64,000 nucleotides of DNA from Lysobacterales bacterium (GTDB taxonomy: Bacteria; Pseudomonadota; Gammaproteobacteria; Xanthomonadales; SZUA-36). Shown piece by piece: positions 42,793 to 53,322 of the stretch (position 1 is its first letter; each line of letters starts with the position of its first letter). The stretch lies in contig JAKITK010000010.1 in assembly GCA_021648125.1 (NCBI GenBank), positions 1 to 64,000 of the forward strand, given 5' to 3'. The translations under genes were made by a program, and so were the position numbers. The notes under the pieces were generated by a model. The model was not told where the DNA came from. It was given only the letters and a program-made list of their open reading frames with translations, and ran no database searches.

Positions 42793-43880
42793 TCTGAATA
42801 AATAACTCTGGGATCTGTAGCAGAAGCTAGGCTTCGTACAGTTCCAATAACCATCGCATCTTCACCGAGTGCCTGTGCTGCGGCACAAATGCTGTCAGCA
42901 TCGGCCGCTGCAACCAGCAATACCATGCCAATACCACAGTTAAAGGTTCGCAGCATTTCTTCACGACTGATATTCCCTTGCTGCTGCAGCCAGTTAAATA
43001 CGGCCGCTTGTTGCCAGCTGTTGAGATTGATTTCAATACCGTAGTCATCCGCCAGCACGCGAATGATATTTTCGGTGATACCGCCGCCGGTAATATGGGC
43101 AATGCCATCAATTTGATGTTTTTCGAGTAGCTGGAGGATGTTTTTTACATAAATTCGGGTAGGTGCCAGTAAGACATCAGCTAGGCTCTTTGTGCTGCCT
43201 TCAAGCTCAGAGTTAAGATCTGCGCCGCTGTGTTGTATCACCCGGCGAATCAGCGAATAACCGTTAGAATGAGGTCCGCTGCTGGCTAGGCCAATGAGCT
43301 TATGGCCTGCGCCAATGGCACTTCCATCTATTAATTTAGGTTTATCCACCACACCGACAGTGAAGCCTGCTAGGTCATAATCACCGGGAGGATACATGCC
43401 CGGCATTTCTGCGGTTTCACCACCGGTTAAGGCGCACCCAGCTTGGCGGCAACCCTCGGCTATTCCCTCTATAACTTCTGCTGCCTGCTCAATTTCAAGT
43501 TTGCCGCAGGCAAAATAATCCAGAAAGAAAAGCGGTTCAGCGCCTTGGGCAAGGATGTCGTTAACACACATCGCCACCAGATCGATACCAATGCTGCCAT
43601 GCTGATTGAGGTCGCGAGCGAGCATCAGTTTGGTGCCAACCCCGTCGGTTCCGGAAACCAGGATGGGTTGTTTGTACTTCTCCAGATCCAATTCAAACAG
43701 CGCTCCAAATCCTCCCAGGCCGGAAACGACACCAGCGCGGTGAGTGGTTTTAACAGCGGGTTTTATGCGTTCTACCAAGGCGCTACCGGCGTCAATATCT
43801 ACACCTGCATCTTTGTAGCTGACAGAGGGTTTGGTGCCGGGATTAGAGGCGTTCGCGGTTTTAGGGCGTTTTTCACTCAT
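42789..43880 (-). CDS. purM: phosphoribosylformylglycinamidine cyclo-ligase PurM
   Basis: 363 residues: [63 protein letters not shown]. Standard AIR synthetase with a short N-terminal extension. Divergent from the DUF2066 gene. Confidence 0.95.
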   Translation of the reverse strand: MSEKRPKTANASNPGTKPSVSYKDAGVDIDAGSALVERIKPAVKTTHRAGVVSGLGGFGALFELDLEKYKQPILVSGTDGVGTKLMLARDLNQHGSIGIDLVAMCVNDILAQGAEPLFFLDYFACGKLEIEQAAEVIEGIAEGCRQAGCALTGGETAEMPGMYPPGDYDLAGFTVGVVDKPKLIDGSAIGAGHKLIGLASSGPHSNGYSLIRRVIQHSGADLNSELEGSTKSLADVLLAPTRIYVKNILQLLEKHQIDGIAHITGGGITENIIRVLADDYGIEINLNSWQQAAVFNWLQQQGNISREEMLRTFNCGIGMVLLVAAADADSICAAAQALGEDAMVIGTVRSLASATDPRVIYSD

Positions 43881-43972
43881 TTTGCCTTCCTTCAGGGCCG
43901 TTTAGAGGCTCTTTTTACTGGTGTATATGGTATCTTATTACGAGTAAGTAAATTGGGATTTTAAGAAAAACA

Positions 43973-45106
43973 ATGAGCATCCGCAAACAAGGATTTATCC
44001 ACAAGCTGATATATGTGCTATTGCCCGTTCTGCTGCTGTTAAATAATGGCTTGAGCGCGGCCGATACGCGCCAGTATACGGTTGAAGTTGAGGTTGCAGA
44101 TCGCAGTCAGGCTGCCGTCGACCGAGCTCTACCGGTAGCACTAGATAGGATCCTGGTGAAACTTTCGGGACAGGCCTATGCCACAGCGAATGGTGCTTAT
44201 AACAGCGTGCTTAAATCATGGGTGCAACGATATGGTTTTCGTACACAGCTGGTTCCAATGGCCGATGGTAGCCGCGAAAAACAATTGCGGGCTGTAATCA
44301 GCCTTGATCCGGTAGAGGTAGATCAGGCGCAGGCAGCATTAGGGCTGCCTATTTGGAGCGGTGAGCGACCTGAAATTGCCTTATGGGTGGCCCAGGACAA
44401 TAACGGTTTGCGTAGTTTTCTTCCGGAAGGTGCTGAATACACCCGCCATATGTTGCAGGATATTTCCCGTCAGCGGGGTGTCAGTTTGCAGCAACCAGCA
44501 GTAGAGGCCGATGGCGAAGCCATTGAGGGTGCCCCACAACTCGCAGATGTATGGGGTGGTTTCCCAGAACAACTCAGTGCCGCAGCGAGTGCTGTTTCCG
44601 CTGACACAATTTTGTTGGCAGCGGCAAGTCAACGAAACGATTACTGGCAAATTCGCTGGAATATGCAGTCCCTACAAAGTAATGCTTCTTTTAGCTCTCA
44701 AGCCCCGGTGTTTGAACAAGCCCTGGTTGATGGTCTTAACCAGGTGATAGACAGCATTGCCAACTTACAGTCGATCAATGTCTCCGACCAGGGGCATTGG
44801 CAGGAATCGATAGATATCATTCACCTGCCGGATGCTAGCGCATACCAGCAGCTCATGTACAGCTTGCAAGAACACCGTCTGGTAACGGGTGTGCAAGTAG
44901 ACTCGGTCGCCGGTCAGCGGCTGCGCCTGGTTTTGAGTGTGAATGCATCGCCGGGTATTGTCTGGGGTGAATTGAATAACATGCTAGAGCTGGCCTATAT
45001 TGGAACCGGTATTGGCGGGGTAGCGGCAGTATTTGAATACCAGCAGCAGACGCTAGCGGTGGAAACACCTGCAGAAACACATGTAGAAACACTAAATGCT
45101 CAGTAA
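43973..45106 (+). CDS. DUF2066 exported protein
   Basis: 377 residues with a signal peptide (LIYVLLPVLLLLNNGLSA) and the DUF2066 N-terminal motif RQYTVEVEVADRSQAAVDRA. Unknown function; conserved next to purM and hda in Pseudomonas-type genomes. The last 11 bases overlap the next gene. Confidence 0.85.
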   Translation: MSIRKQGFIHKLIYVLLPVLLLLNNGLSAADTRQYTVEVEVADRSQAAVDRALPVALDRILVKLSGQAYATANGAYNSVLKSWVQRYGFRTQLVPMADGSREKQLRAVISLDPVEVDQAQAALGLPIWSGERPEIALWVAQDNNGLRSFLPEGAEYTRHMLQDISRQRGVSLQQPAVEADGEAIEGAPQLADVWGGFPEQLSAAASAVSADTILLAAASQRNDYWQIRWNMQSLQSNASFSSQAPVFEQALVDGLNQVIDSIANLQSINVSDQGHWQESIDIIHLPDASAYQQLMYSLQEHRLVTGVQVDSVAGQRLRLVLSVNASPGIVWGELNNMLELAYIGTGIGGVAAVFEYQQQTLAVETPAETHVETLNAQ

Positions 45107-45692
45107 CCTTCCCAATATGCTTACAATCCTGCGTCTGCTGGCGGTATTTCCGCTGGTGTACTGGCTGCTTACTGGCGCCTATCAACCAGCATTGATTCTG
45201 GCTTTTATTGCCGGAATAAGCGACTGGGTAGATGGTGTTCTGGCGCGTCGCTTTGGCTGGACATCCCGCTTTGGCGGAGTTATGGATCCACTGGCAGATA
45301 AACTCATGCTGGTAAGCCTGACATTGGCGCTAGCATATATCGGGGAATTTCCTCTCTGGTTGGCGTTATTAATTATTTTTAGAGATGTTGTGATTGTGGC
45401 CGGCGGGGTCATTTATAAATACCGCTTTGGTCCGGTTGATGTAGCTCCGTTTCGTTTAAGTAAGTGGAACACCGGCTTGGTGATTTTATTGGTGCTGGTG
45501 GTCATGTTGCGACTCAATGGCATCCAGCTGAATATAGCGGGGCAGGCGATCATACCGCTGTTAGAAGATGGGCTAATCTTGCTGGTTACCGCGACAACGA
45601 TTCTTAGCGGTATCCAGTATGTTTGGGTTTGGGGTGCTAAGGCGATTGGCTTGCATCAATCGGCGAAGACTAAAAAGGATGACAGGGTTTGA
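45096..45692 (+). CDS. CDP-alcohol phosphatidyltransferase
   Basis: 198 residues with five or six membrane helices and the signature D-x2-D-G-x2-A-R...G-x3-D-x3-D visible as DWVDGVLARRFG and FGGVMDPLADK. Such enzymes make phosphatidylglycerophosphate or cardiolipin-type lipids. Probably a PgsA-like paralogue at this conserved locus rather than pgsA itself. Confidence 0.88.
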   Translation: MLSNLPNMLTILRLLAVFPLVYWLLTGAYQPALILAFIAGISDWVDGVLARRFGWTSRFGGVMDPLADKLMLVSLTLALAYIGEFPLWLALLIIFRDVVIVAGGVIYKYRFGPVDVAPFRLSKWNTGLVILLVLVVMLRLNGIQLNIAGQAIIPLLEDGLILLVTATTILSGIQYVWVWGAKAIGLHQSAKTKKDDRV

Positions 45693-45716
45693 GAGGGCAG
45701 GGTTTGAGAGGGCAGT

Positions 45717-46844
45717 ATGGGTAAAACAAAAAATATAGCGGCGGCTGTGGAAACTAACCGCGTTGCAATCACTGATTCACAAAAATGGTTGATACTCGCT
45801 TCTGTGTTGGCGTTGGTGTGGTTTATTCGTGCCCTCGGGCCAGTATTAACCCCGTTTGTAGTATCGGCGGTGCTGGCTTATCTTGGAGACCCGCTAGTTG
45901 ATCGTCTGCAAAAATGGATGTCGCGGACCAAAGCGGTGCTGCTGGTTTTCTGCGGTATGTTATTAAATTTAGTCTTGATTGTGTTGCTGTTATTGCCCCT
46001 GCTGGAAAAGCAAATCAGTTATCTGATAAGTAACCTACCCATGTATGCCGATTGGCTGACCAATACCGCCTGGCCCTGGTTGCAACAGCGCTTTGGCTTA
46101 CAGGAAGTCGACCTAGGTATGGCGCAATTAACCGACCTGCTTAAAGATCACTGGCAGGAAGCGGGTGGTCTGGCGGCTGCAGTATTGGGTAATATCACTC
46201 AGTCGGGGATGGCCTTTCTGGCAATGATTGGTTTAGCTTTTTTGATCCCGGTGATTACTTTCTACTTGCTGCGGGACTGGGATGATCTGGTTGAAAATAT
46301 CCGTCAATTGTTACCTCGCTATGTAGAGCCAGGAATTAGTAAGCTTGCGGGCGAGTCGAATGAAATGTTAGGGGCTTTTTTTCGCGGGCAAATATTGGTG
46401 ATGATAGCCTTGGCGGTTATCTATGCCATCGGTTTGTCGTTGATAGGGCTGAAACTGGCTTTCCTGATAGGTCTGGTTGCTGGCTTGTTGAGTATCGTCC
46501 CCTATCTTGGTTTTGCGGTAGGTCTAATCGCTGCCCTAATTGCGGCGGTCGTTCAGTTCCAGGATATTTGGTATGTGGTAGCGGTGTTAGTGGTGTTTGG
46601 CATTGGTCAAATGCTCGAAGGCATGGTGTTGACCCCGTGGCTGGTTGGTGACCGCATTGGTTTACATCCGGTGGTGGTCATTTTTGCCGTTCTGGCAGGC
46701 GGTCAGCTGATGGGCTTTGTTGGTATGTTAATCGCATTACCGGTAGCGGCCGTGCTGAATGTGTTGTTGCGCCATGCCAATGAGCTTTACCGTGGTAGTC
46801 AATTGTTTGATCGGGAAGTGAAGATCAAGATTGAAAAAGTATGA
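45717..46844 (+). CDS. AI-2E family transporter (PerM-like)
   Basis: 375 residues, about seven or eight membrane segments, with the PF01594 features SAVLAYLGDPLVDRL, GQILVMIALAVIYAIGL, SIVPYLGFAVG and LTPWLVGDRIGLHPV. Substrate undefined. A 15-bp direct repeat GGTTTGAGAGGGCAG occurs twice just before the start codon. Confidence 0.88.
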   Translation: MGKTKNIAAAVETNRVAITDSQKWLILASVLALVWFIRALGPVLTPFVVSAVLAYLGDPLVDRLQKWMSRTKAVLLVFCGMLLNLVLIVLLLLPLLEKQISYLISNLPMYADWLTNTAWPWLQQRFGLQEVDLGMAQLTDLLKDHWQEAGGLAAAVLGNITQSGMAFLAMIGLAFLIPVITFYLLRDWDDLVENIRQLLPRYVEPGISKLAGESNEMLGAFFRGQILVMIALAVIYAIGLSLIGLKLAFLIGLVAGLLSIVPYLGFAVGLIAALIAAVVQFQDIWYVVAVLVVFGIGQMLEGMVLTPWLVGDRIGLHPVVVIFAVLAGGQLMGFVGMLIALPVAAVLNVLLRHANELYRGSQLFDREVKIKIEKV

Positions 46845-46866
46845 TCAAAAGATATGATGAAAAGGT

Positions 46867-47604
46867 ATGAGAGATACCCCGCAGATACCGCTATCATTTA
46901 AGGCTCGCAGAAATGATAGTTTCGAGGACTTTGTTATCGGCAACAACCAGCTTGCCTATGCGAGCGCCAAAAACTTTCTACAGTTCCACGAAAACATCAA
47001 TGCTACCAACAGTCCGTTCAGCCGAAGATTTCTCTATATAAAAGGGGGTTCCGGTAGTGGTAAAACCTTGTTGCTGAACGCTGTAAGTAATCAGGCAAGC
47101 TCGCTAGGGAAAGTGGCGATTTATTTACCCTTACGACATTTGATTGACCAGTGTGGCGTGCCACCTAGCGACCTTCGCGGGGTGGAACTGCTGTGTCTGG
47201 ATGATCTTGATGCACTTGCCGGGGAGCCACAGTGGGAGGAGGCGGTATTTCACTACCTCAACCAGATGCGTTCACAGTCTGCTTATGTGCTTTTGGCCGG
47301 GCGACAGGGCCCCGGGAATTTAAACATTGAACTACCTGATTTGCGTTCCCGGCTGGCATGGGGTGAAGTTCACGGACTCAAGGTTCTGGCAGACTATGAC
47401 AAAAAATTGGTGCTGCAACAGCATGCTAATTCTCAGGGCACAGAAGTGCCAGATGAGGTTTTAAACTATCTGTTGAAGTATGGTAAACGGGATATGAAAA
47501 ATCTGTTGCGGGTGCTCAATTTATTGCAACAGCAGGCCTTTGCCGCCAAAAGATCACTAACAGTACCGCTTTTGCGCGAAGTGCTCAAAAATAATACTGG
47601 GTAA
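46867..47604 (+). CDS. hda: DnaA regulatory inactivator Hda
   Basis: 245 residues, AAA+ domain homologous to DnaA domain III: Walker A KGGSGSGKTLLLNA, Walker B LLCLDDLDAL, sensor LAGRQGP. The N-terminal QIPLSF is the clamp-binding motif by which Hda docks on the DNA polymerase sliding clamp to promote DnaA-ATP hydrolysis. Confidence 0.9.
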   Translation: MRDTPQIPLSFKARRNDSFEDFVIGNNQLAYASAKNFLQFHENINATNSPFSRRFLYIKGGSGSGKTLLLNAVSNQASSLGKVAIYLPLRHLIDQCGVPPSDLRGVELLCLDDLDALAGEPQWEEAVFHYLNQMRSQSAYVLLAGRQGPGNLNIELPDLRSRLAWGEVHGLKVLADYDKKLVLQQHANSQGTEVPDEVLNYLLKYGKRDMKNLLRVLNLLQQQAFAAKRSLTVPLLREVLKNNTG

Positions 47605-47666
47605 ATTGTGAGATAATATTTCGTTATAAAAAACCATTCATTACAATAATAATAAGGAGAACATCA

Positions 47667-48440
47667 ATGTTAAGTAAATTGGAAATAACCCGTAACTGGC
47701 TACCGCGGTATACCGGTATGCCCTTGGAAAAGTTTGGCGACTATATCTTGCTGACGAATTTTGATTTTTATGTGCAGGAATTTGCTGAAAAATACTCGAC
47801 TGAAATTTACGGCGAAGGTCGTCCGATGCAGGCCGCCAGTAACGATCAGGGCCTGACTATCATCAACTTTGGCATCGGCTCAAGCAACGCTGCCACCATC
47901 ATGGATTTGTTATCGGCTATAAAGCCCAACGGCGTTTTATTCCTGGGTAAATGCGGTGGGCTGAAAAAATCTTCAGAGTTAGGACACTTTATTCTGCCCA
48001 TCGGCGCTATTCGTGGGGAGGGTACAAGTGATGATTACTTCCCCCAGGAAGTTCCCGCTTTGCCATCTTTTAAGCTACATAAATTTGTTTCCGACAAGAT
48101 TGTTGAACGCGATCTGGAATATCGGACGGGCGTAATCTACACAACCAACCGTCGGGTTTGGGAACATGACCTTGAATTCCATGCCCGCTTGCATGCAATG
48201 ACCTGTATCGGTATTGATATGGAAACAGCCACAATATTTATCGTTGGCCATGCAAATGAAATTGCTAGAGGTGCGCTATTACTGGTATCAGATGTGCCGG
48301 TGACACCAGAAGGGGTTAAAACAGAAGCCTCTGATAGTAAAGTGACTTCGAGCTTCGCCGACCTGCACTTGCAGCTGGGCATTGACGCGATGACAGATTT
48401 GGGTCTAAAAGGTGAAAAAATTAAACATTTTCGGTACTAG
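47667..48440 (+). CDS. amn: AMP nucleosidase, short form
   Basis: 257 residues, the catalytic nucleoside phosphorylase-like domain without the long N-terminal regulatory domain. IINFGIGSSNAATIMDLLSA, LFLGKCGGLK, TCIGIDMETATIFIVGHANE, LLVSDVPVTPEGVKTE. Cleaves AMP to adenine and ribose-5-phosphate. AAGGAG precedes the ATG. Confidence 0.88.
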   Translation: MLSKLEITRNWLPRYTGMPLEKFGDYILLTNFDFYVQEFAEKYSTEIYGEGRPMQAASNDQGLTIINFGIGSSNAATIMDLLSAIKPNGVLFLGKCGGLKKSSELGHFILPIGAIRGEGTSDDYFPQEVPALPSFKLHKFVSDKIVERDLEYRTGVIYTTNRRVWEHDLEFHARLHAMTCIGIDMETATIFIVGHANEIARGALLLVSDVPVTPEGVKTEASDSKVTSSFADLHLQLGIDAMTDLGLKGEKIKHFRY

Positions 48441-48447
48441 AAATACA

Positions 48448-48474
48448 GGGGGCGGTACCTCAAGGCACCGTCCC
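48448..48474. terminator. GGGACGGT-type hairpin, copy 1
   Basis: GGGGGCGGTACC / GGCACCGTCCC across TCAA. The same hairpin recurs at 53903 and 55203, each time between converging genes and next to a copy of the lipoprotein gene's 3' end. Confidence 0.75.
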
Positions 48475-48479
48475 TTCGG

Positions 48480-48660
48480 TTGTTGCTATATTTTAGTTGG
48501 TCATGTTTGAAAACTACGCCCTTGCTGGCAGTTGTCGATAGGGCATCGGCTATTACAAGAGTCTTTAGATCATTAGCGAGTGATTGTTGTAACTCGATGG
48601 TAAAGTTGGATTTATATTCTTTAACGCTAAGGCTGTGATACCCACTGTGCATACGCGGAA
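48480..48660 (-). pseudogene. internally deleted lipoprotein-gene copy
   Basis: Minus-strand fragment RMHSGYHSLSVKEYKSNF, IELQQSLANDLKTLVIADAL, then directly SKGVVFKHDQLK. The first part matches residues about 310-360 of the lipoprotein at 55242, the last part its C-terminus, so some 200 internal codons were deleted. The N-terminal third is gone as well. Confidence 0.8.
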
Positions 48661-48984
48661 AGTCTTTGCGTTACGCACGCCAATGCTGTATAAATTGGAC
48701 TGAAACTGGTTGAAACTAATATCAACTGTGCCTGGCCACTCATTTCAGTGTATACCCCAAATATCGTATTTTCCACTCGACTTTGGCGCATACTGAATGC
48801 TCCCAACAAAGTGGTATGGCATATTTCAGGAAACCCCTCGCTCTCCGTTCGAACAATAACAGCTGATCTAGGGCTGATTTCAAGGCTGCTTCCACCTTGG
48901 ATATCAACACGGTCTACGGCACCAAAAATGACATCACTTTCACAATTTTCTGTACTCGCAGGAGCGCCAGTGAAGTGAACTATA
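48661..48984 (-). pseudogene. unrecognised open stretch between remnants
   Basis: On the minus strand this is open for about 100 codons: ESDVIFGAVDRVDIQGGSSL, AVIVRTESEGFPEICHTTLL, SRVENTIFGVYTEMSGQAQ. Beta-rich, no start with ribosome-binding site, no recognised family. It is sandwiched between two clear pseudogene fragments and is best treated as another remnant. Confidence 0.35.
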
Positions 48985-49400
48985 CTCCTGAGTTGTTGAC
49001 CATCCTGACAAGACTTATTAGCAGTAATCTGCCGGTTTGCAGCACAAATGGCGCTGGCTCAGTTTCAATAGCTGCCGTTTCAACAGCTGCTCGTATCAGC
49101 AATTCATGGGCCTTCTGCTAGGGAACATCATTACCAATGGTAATGCTGGTGTGCAGCATAACGCCCGACTGCTCGGCCTTCAGTGTTATTGATTTTAATT
49201 CGATCACCTATTTTAAGCGCACGGGTGTAAGTAATTACAATGCCGGATACAGCATTGGCTACCGCTGAGGTTGATCCGAGCGAGAAAAGCACTCCAAAAA
49301 ATATGGACACTCCCTGGAATGCTGGAGAGTCTGAGCAGGGCAGATAGGGAAAAATAATTACCACCGTTGCTGGATGCTTTTGTTGAATTTGCACCACTTA
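48985..49400 (-). pseudogene. MscS-type mechanosensitive channel remnant
   Basis: Minus strand: FPYLPCSDSPAFQGVSIFFG, VLFSLGSTSAVANAVSGIVI, TYTRALKIGDRIKIN, i.e. pore helix TM3 and the start of the beta domain of MscS. After frameshifts it continues HELLIRAAVETAAIETEPAP and FVLQT, the cytoplasmic cage domain. In-frame stops and missing N-terminal helices make it non-functional. Confidence 0.75.
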
Positions 49401-49686
49401 CCATATCCGCTACTACCACTACTATCCAAATTCGGTGGTGGTACTGCATCAGGTAAGCTGCTAATTTTCAGTAAAACATGACATTGATTGACGCATTTTG
49501 CTCACAGCGATTTGAGAATATGCCCACGAACAGAATCTGGGGATTTCCTGGCTATGGGAAGCTGACGATTGTGGTGTTTTAGAGAAACTGGGGGAAAGCG
49601 AAGATATCAGATGACTTCATTACCCTTGATTTCTGAAGAAATAGCCTTTATTCTCCTTATATTCGATATTCAAGGAGTTTGCCGTT

Positions 49687-49887
49687 ATGCCAACTGAAGA
49701 ATTATTTGGAGCATACCATTTTTCACAACCTACCTCTGGTGAAAAGGCTCAGATCACCCGTAAGCTCAAAGCAGCAGGCATGAATTTGTCGACTCGAGGG
49801 CTGGATCAGGTGTTACGGGCAGCGGTGGTCAGCAATTCAAATGACCGGCGGGTGCTGGCCAAAATCGTGGGTAAATTGGCCAAATGA
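49687..49887 (+). CDS. small hypothetical protein
   Basis: 66 residues with CAAGGAG a suitable distance before the ATG. Basic in the second half (RGLDQVLRAAVVSNSNDRRV), probably helical, no signal peptide or membrane segment. No family recognised. It is the only apparently intact small gene among the remnants here. Confidence 0.45.
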   Translation: MPTEELFGAYHFSQPTSGEKAQITRKLKAAGMNLSTRGLDQVLRAAVVSNSNDRRVLAKIVGKLAK

Positions 49888-50054
49888 TAGAGCAGCTGGT
49901 CGGCGGCTAAAGGCCTATAGCGCTTTCGTGATTGTCTGGTACGCTTCTGCATTTTGTATTTGCGCACTTCCAATCCGAAAACCGACTGCCACCTTTCGGG
50001 AAGTCCGCTAGAATCAAATAGTTGCTACGATCATCTTATACCTCAGGGTGCGTC

Positions 50055-50475
50055 ATCCATGGACCCTCTAGTCAAGCCCGAAGAAGCGCTGGAAGAGGTC
50101 AATTTTTCCCATTTGCCATTCGGGCATCTCTCGACCGGCCAGCGCCGCCGGGTGGCCATCTGTCGGATGATGATCAACTCCCGCCCCCTGTGGCTGCTTG
50201 ATGAACCCACTTCCGGGCTCGATGCGGCTTCAGACAACGCTTTGCCCAAATCATGCGGGATCATCTGGAAGGCGTGGGCATGATCGGGGTTCTGTTTTTT
50301 CTGGCAGTGATTGTTGTCGTGCCATTGGTCCTGATCTCAACCTGTTGGCCCGAATCGGTCGGGCGATATTGTGGATTGGCGCACTGCTTGCCAGCCTATT
50401 GGGCCTGGAACGGTTATTTCAGATAGATCGGGAAGACGGTTCCCTTGACCAGATGCTACTGACATCCCAGCCCCG
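50055..50475 (+). pseudogene. ccmA-ccmB fusion remnant
   Basis: Frame 1: ALEEVNFSHLPFGHLSTGQRR (split motif LSTGQRRR), LWLLDEPTSGLDAA: the signature and Walker B part of CcmA. After a shift, FAQIMRDHLEGVGM runs straight into IGVLFFLAVIVVVPLVL and LARIGRAILWIGALLASLLG, LFQIDREDGSLDQMLL: the N-terminal region of CcmB. Cytochrome c maturation genes, 5' truncated, fused by deletion, and frameshifted. Confidence 0.75.
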
Positions 50476-51235
50476 TTGCCGGCCGCCGATCTTGCGTTTT
50501 TGTTGGTTGGTGATAATTCAGCAAGTAACTGCTTCCCACCAGAGCTGCTTGGACGCGTGGGAGGTCTGGCATATTTTTATGAAGCAGCTTTCCCATTCGG
50601 CTTGTCAACGGCTGCTTATGCCATAGCCAATCTAACCGCATCGCACGAGATTGGGCATTTGCTTGGTGGAGATCATTCTGATGGAGGTACTGGCACAGCC
50701 AATGGCACCACAGTTTACGCACATGGAATGATTGAGACTACAGGAGCGTGGCAATCAATGATGGGGGCTTACAACCCTGATACTCTATTGTTTATTTACT
50801 GGATTATCTTCGGATTGTGAACGAATTGCCTATTTTACCAACCCACAACTGACCTATAACGGCGTACGGTTGGGTGCGTACGGCCCTAATGGTAGAAACA
50901 TGAGAAAATGGTTGTTCAAAACAGCGATGAACACAGTGTCTAGCTATAACGACGACCCACTGCCTCCGCCAGCAGCCCCTAACCCAATCTCAGTTTCGAT
51001 TGATCCTTGTTATGGGTATAATGATGTTAACTAGACCGCACAACCAAGCGCGACAGATTACAAGTTATACAAGTCAGCCTCATCAAGCTTCACGAGCCCT
51101 ACGCTTGTGTATAGCGGCATACAACTGTAAATGTGAACCCCGAGTAGCACATGGTATCTCAAAGCACAGGCCTGTAATGCTACAGGCTGTGGTGCTTATA
51201 GTACCCAGGTAACAGCAAATTACTCAAATATTTGC
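50476..51235 (+). pseudogene. metzincin protease remnant with FN3-like tail
   Basis: LPAADLAFLLVGDNSASN, GLAYFYEAAFPFGLSTAAYA, then the zinc site ASHEIGHLLGGDHSD (HExxHxxGxxH) and a Met-turn region SMMGAYNP. After a frameshift: SSDCERIAYFTNPQLTYNG and YGPNGRNMRKWLFKT, and further on VNPSSTWYLKAQACNATGCG, an FN3-like end. The N-terminus is missing. Distantly related to the intact protease at 59131. Confidence 0.7.
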
Positions 51236-51286
51236 CCATAGTAGGCAGCTGAAGAAGGTGGACATGCAAATAAAAAGAAATTGAAG

Positions 51287-52214
51287 ATGATAAGTATCAT
51301 ATTGATGGTATTTGGATTGGGCGTGCCCACCGCTGTTGCTTTTGCACAAACAGGTGTTGAAGTCCCCCTGCATCAATTGTGAGCAATACACATAGAGAAC
51401 AGAGCCAGCCACTGGTTTATGGTACAACAAAGACCAAACGGCCCAGGGATTTAATTTTGATATCCAAAACGGCAGGGTTGCTGGCATTTACTATGGCTAC
51501 GATGAAGCGGGTACCGCAATCTGGTTGACATTTAATGCTGATCTGGTGCCTTCAGAAGACCCCGGAGTAATGTGGACCATAGATACAAAATTACAACAGT
51601 TCTCAAACAGCAATTGTTTTAATTGCCCGGTTGAGGATTTTGATATCGAGGATTCTGGCCGTGTATAAGTTGAGTTCCGACAAAAGAATCTGGCTAGTGT
51701 TAGTTTTGATGATGGTCCCTGGCAGAATATTACACCTCTGATTTTTGGTCATGCAGCAACCGCTGATTTTCCAAACAGGACTGATTATTTATTTCCAGAA
51801 TTAGACGGGTTGTGGACCTTTGTATACCATGTCAATGGAGAAGCAGTAGCCGACATTCTCTCTATTGGTTATCAGTGGGCTTTTTCCTCTGAAGTACTAA
51901 GACTGTCGAAAAAACAAATTCACGAAACAGCAACTGGCCGAGAAGTGGTTTATGCGGTTGTAAAATACTCCCCACCCCCCGAAGCATTGATAATTGGTAG
52001 TATTGTTTGCAAGTTGACGGATGTAGAAGGTCAGCTAAAAGGTCCTTCTTGTGTTTACGACAAAAGAAATGGTTTTTGGTTTGATGGTTTCGGTGTTAAT
52101 CGCGAATTCAATTTTCCGCTGGGTGGCTTAGGAGCTTATCGAATATTTGGGGAGACCATAGATGGGCATACTTTCGAGGCAATAAAAATTGACTCGACTC
52201 TATTTAATACATAG
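51287..52214 (+). pseudogene. decayed exported protein of unknown function
   Basis: A signal peptide SIILMVFGLGVPTAVAFAQ opens the gene, a frameshift follows near 51370, then ATGLWYNKDQTAQGFNFDIQ, NGRVAGIYYGYDEAGTAIWL, a premature TAA at 51666-51668, and an open remainder to 52214 (ITPLIFGHAATADFPNRTDY, LGGLGAYRIFGETIDGHTFE). One frameshift plus one stop disable an otherwise complete gene. Confidence 0.65.
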
Positions 52215-52248
52215 TAGTTTTGAGCTTTTAGATTTCTCTTCATGATTG

Positions 52249-52288
52249 GAGCCAGCTTCCCTGCGGGGTATTAGGCTGGCTCTTTTTT
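52249..52288 (+). terminator. rho-independent terminator
   Basis: GAGCCAGC (52249-52256) pairs with GCTGGCTC (52275-52282), followed by six T. It ends the transcript of the decayed exported-protein gene. Confidence 0.88.
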
Positions 52289-52417
52289 AAGAGGGTAATG
52301 TGTGATCACTTTTAAAAATTAGTGGCATTCAGATTTCTTGGAGCAGACACCACATAGGTAGGTTTTATTTGATACCTGTCCTTGATTAGCTCCCTAATGA
52401 CCGGCGTCTCGTTGATT

Positions 52418-53322
52418 CGCTTTATCCAAAGCTCCAACAAGTGTTGCGAAAGCTCTCAATGGTCGAGGCAGCGAAATCAGCCGCTTATAGCGCCATGAGG
52501 GTTCTGCGATCATTTGCTTCTGCTTTCAGAATATCAATGGGGGATATGTCACTTTCTGTTGACCCAGTAGTTGGCACCGCAGACAGCGGTGTGCTTGAAT
52601 ATGATTTAAGTGAGTTATTCGTTAGTATTGGTGAGGCAGCACAATCTGCAGGAAGGGCGTGGACACTGTTGATTGATGAAGTTCAATACCTGAAGAAAGA
52701 TGAGCTATCGGCTTTAATAGTCGCAATTCATAGAGTCAACCAGAAGAAGCTCCCGGTTATGTTCTTCGGTGCCGGCCTGCCACAAATCGCAGCATTGACA
52801 GGTGATGCTAAATCTTACTCTGAAAGGCTTTTCAACTTTCCACCCGTTGGCCCCCTTGATGAACCTGCCGCAACCTCCGCAATTAAACAACCCATTCAGG
52901 CTGAAGGAGAAAGCATCACTAATGCCGCAATAGAGATGATTTATAAGAAGACCGAAGGCTATCCTTATTTTCTGCAAGAATGGGGGTTTCAGGCGTGGAA
53001 CTTAGCCGATAAATCACCCATTAACGAAGGTGATGTTGAAAATGCGACTGTGGCGGCATTTCGTCGCCTAGATGATGGTTTTTTTCGGGTTAGGTTTGAG
53101 CGGTTAACACCTAAAGAACGAGAATATGTTATTGCAATGGCCTCTCTCGGCAACGGCCCCTATCGATCATCAGATGTCGCTGATGTACTCGGTGAGGATA
53201 TGCGATCCCTTGGGCCAAGGCGTGCAAAAATAATTCATAAAGGGATGATTTATAGCGAAGCTTATGGAGATATTGATTTTACAGTGCCGATGTTTGAGGG
53301 TTTTTTGAATCGTTATACATAA
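52418..53322 (+). pseudogene. 5'-truncated AAA ATPase
   Basis: About 300 residues beginning SLYPKLQQVLRKL without a start codon of its own; the first ATG in frame is internal. Walker B WTLLIDEVQYL, sensor-like MFFGAGLPQIAALTG and a winged-helix C-terminus (LTPKEREYVIAMASLG) are intact, but the N-terminal Walker A region is missing. Family resembles stand-alone AAA_16 ATP-binding proteins. Probably non-functional. Confidence 0.6.

Noticed and set aside
43443-43964. 173-codon open frame on the plus strand
   Set aside because: Mostly antisense to purM; no start signal and no homology.
45686-45716. 15-bp direct repeat GGTTTGAGAGGGCAG before perM-like gene
   Set aside because: Only two copies, lying in the ribosome-binding region; probably slippage without function.
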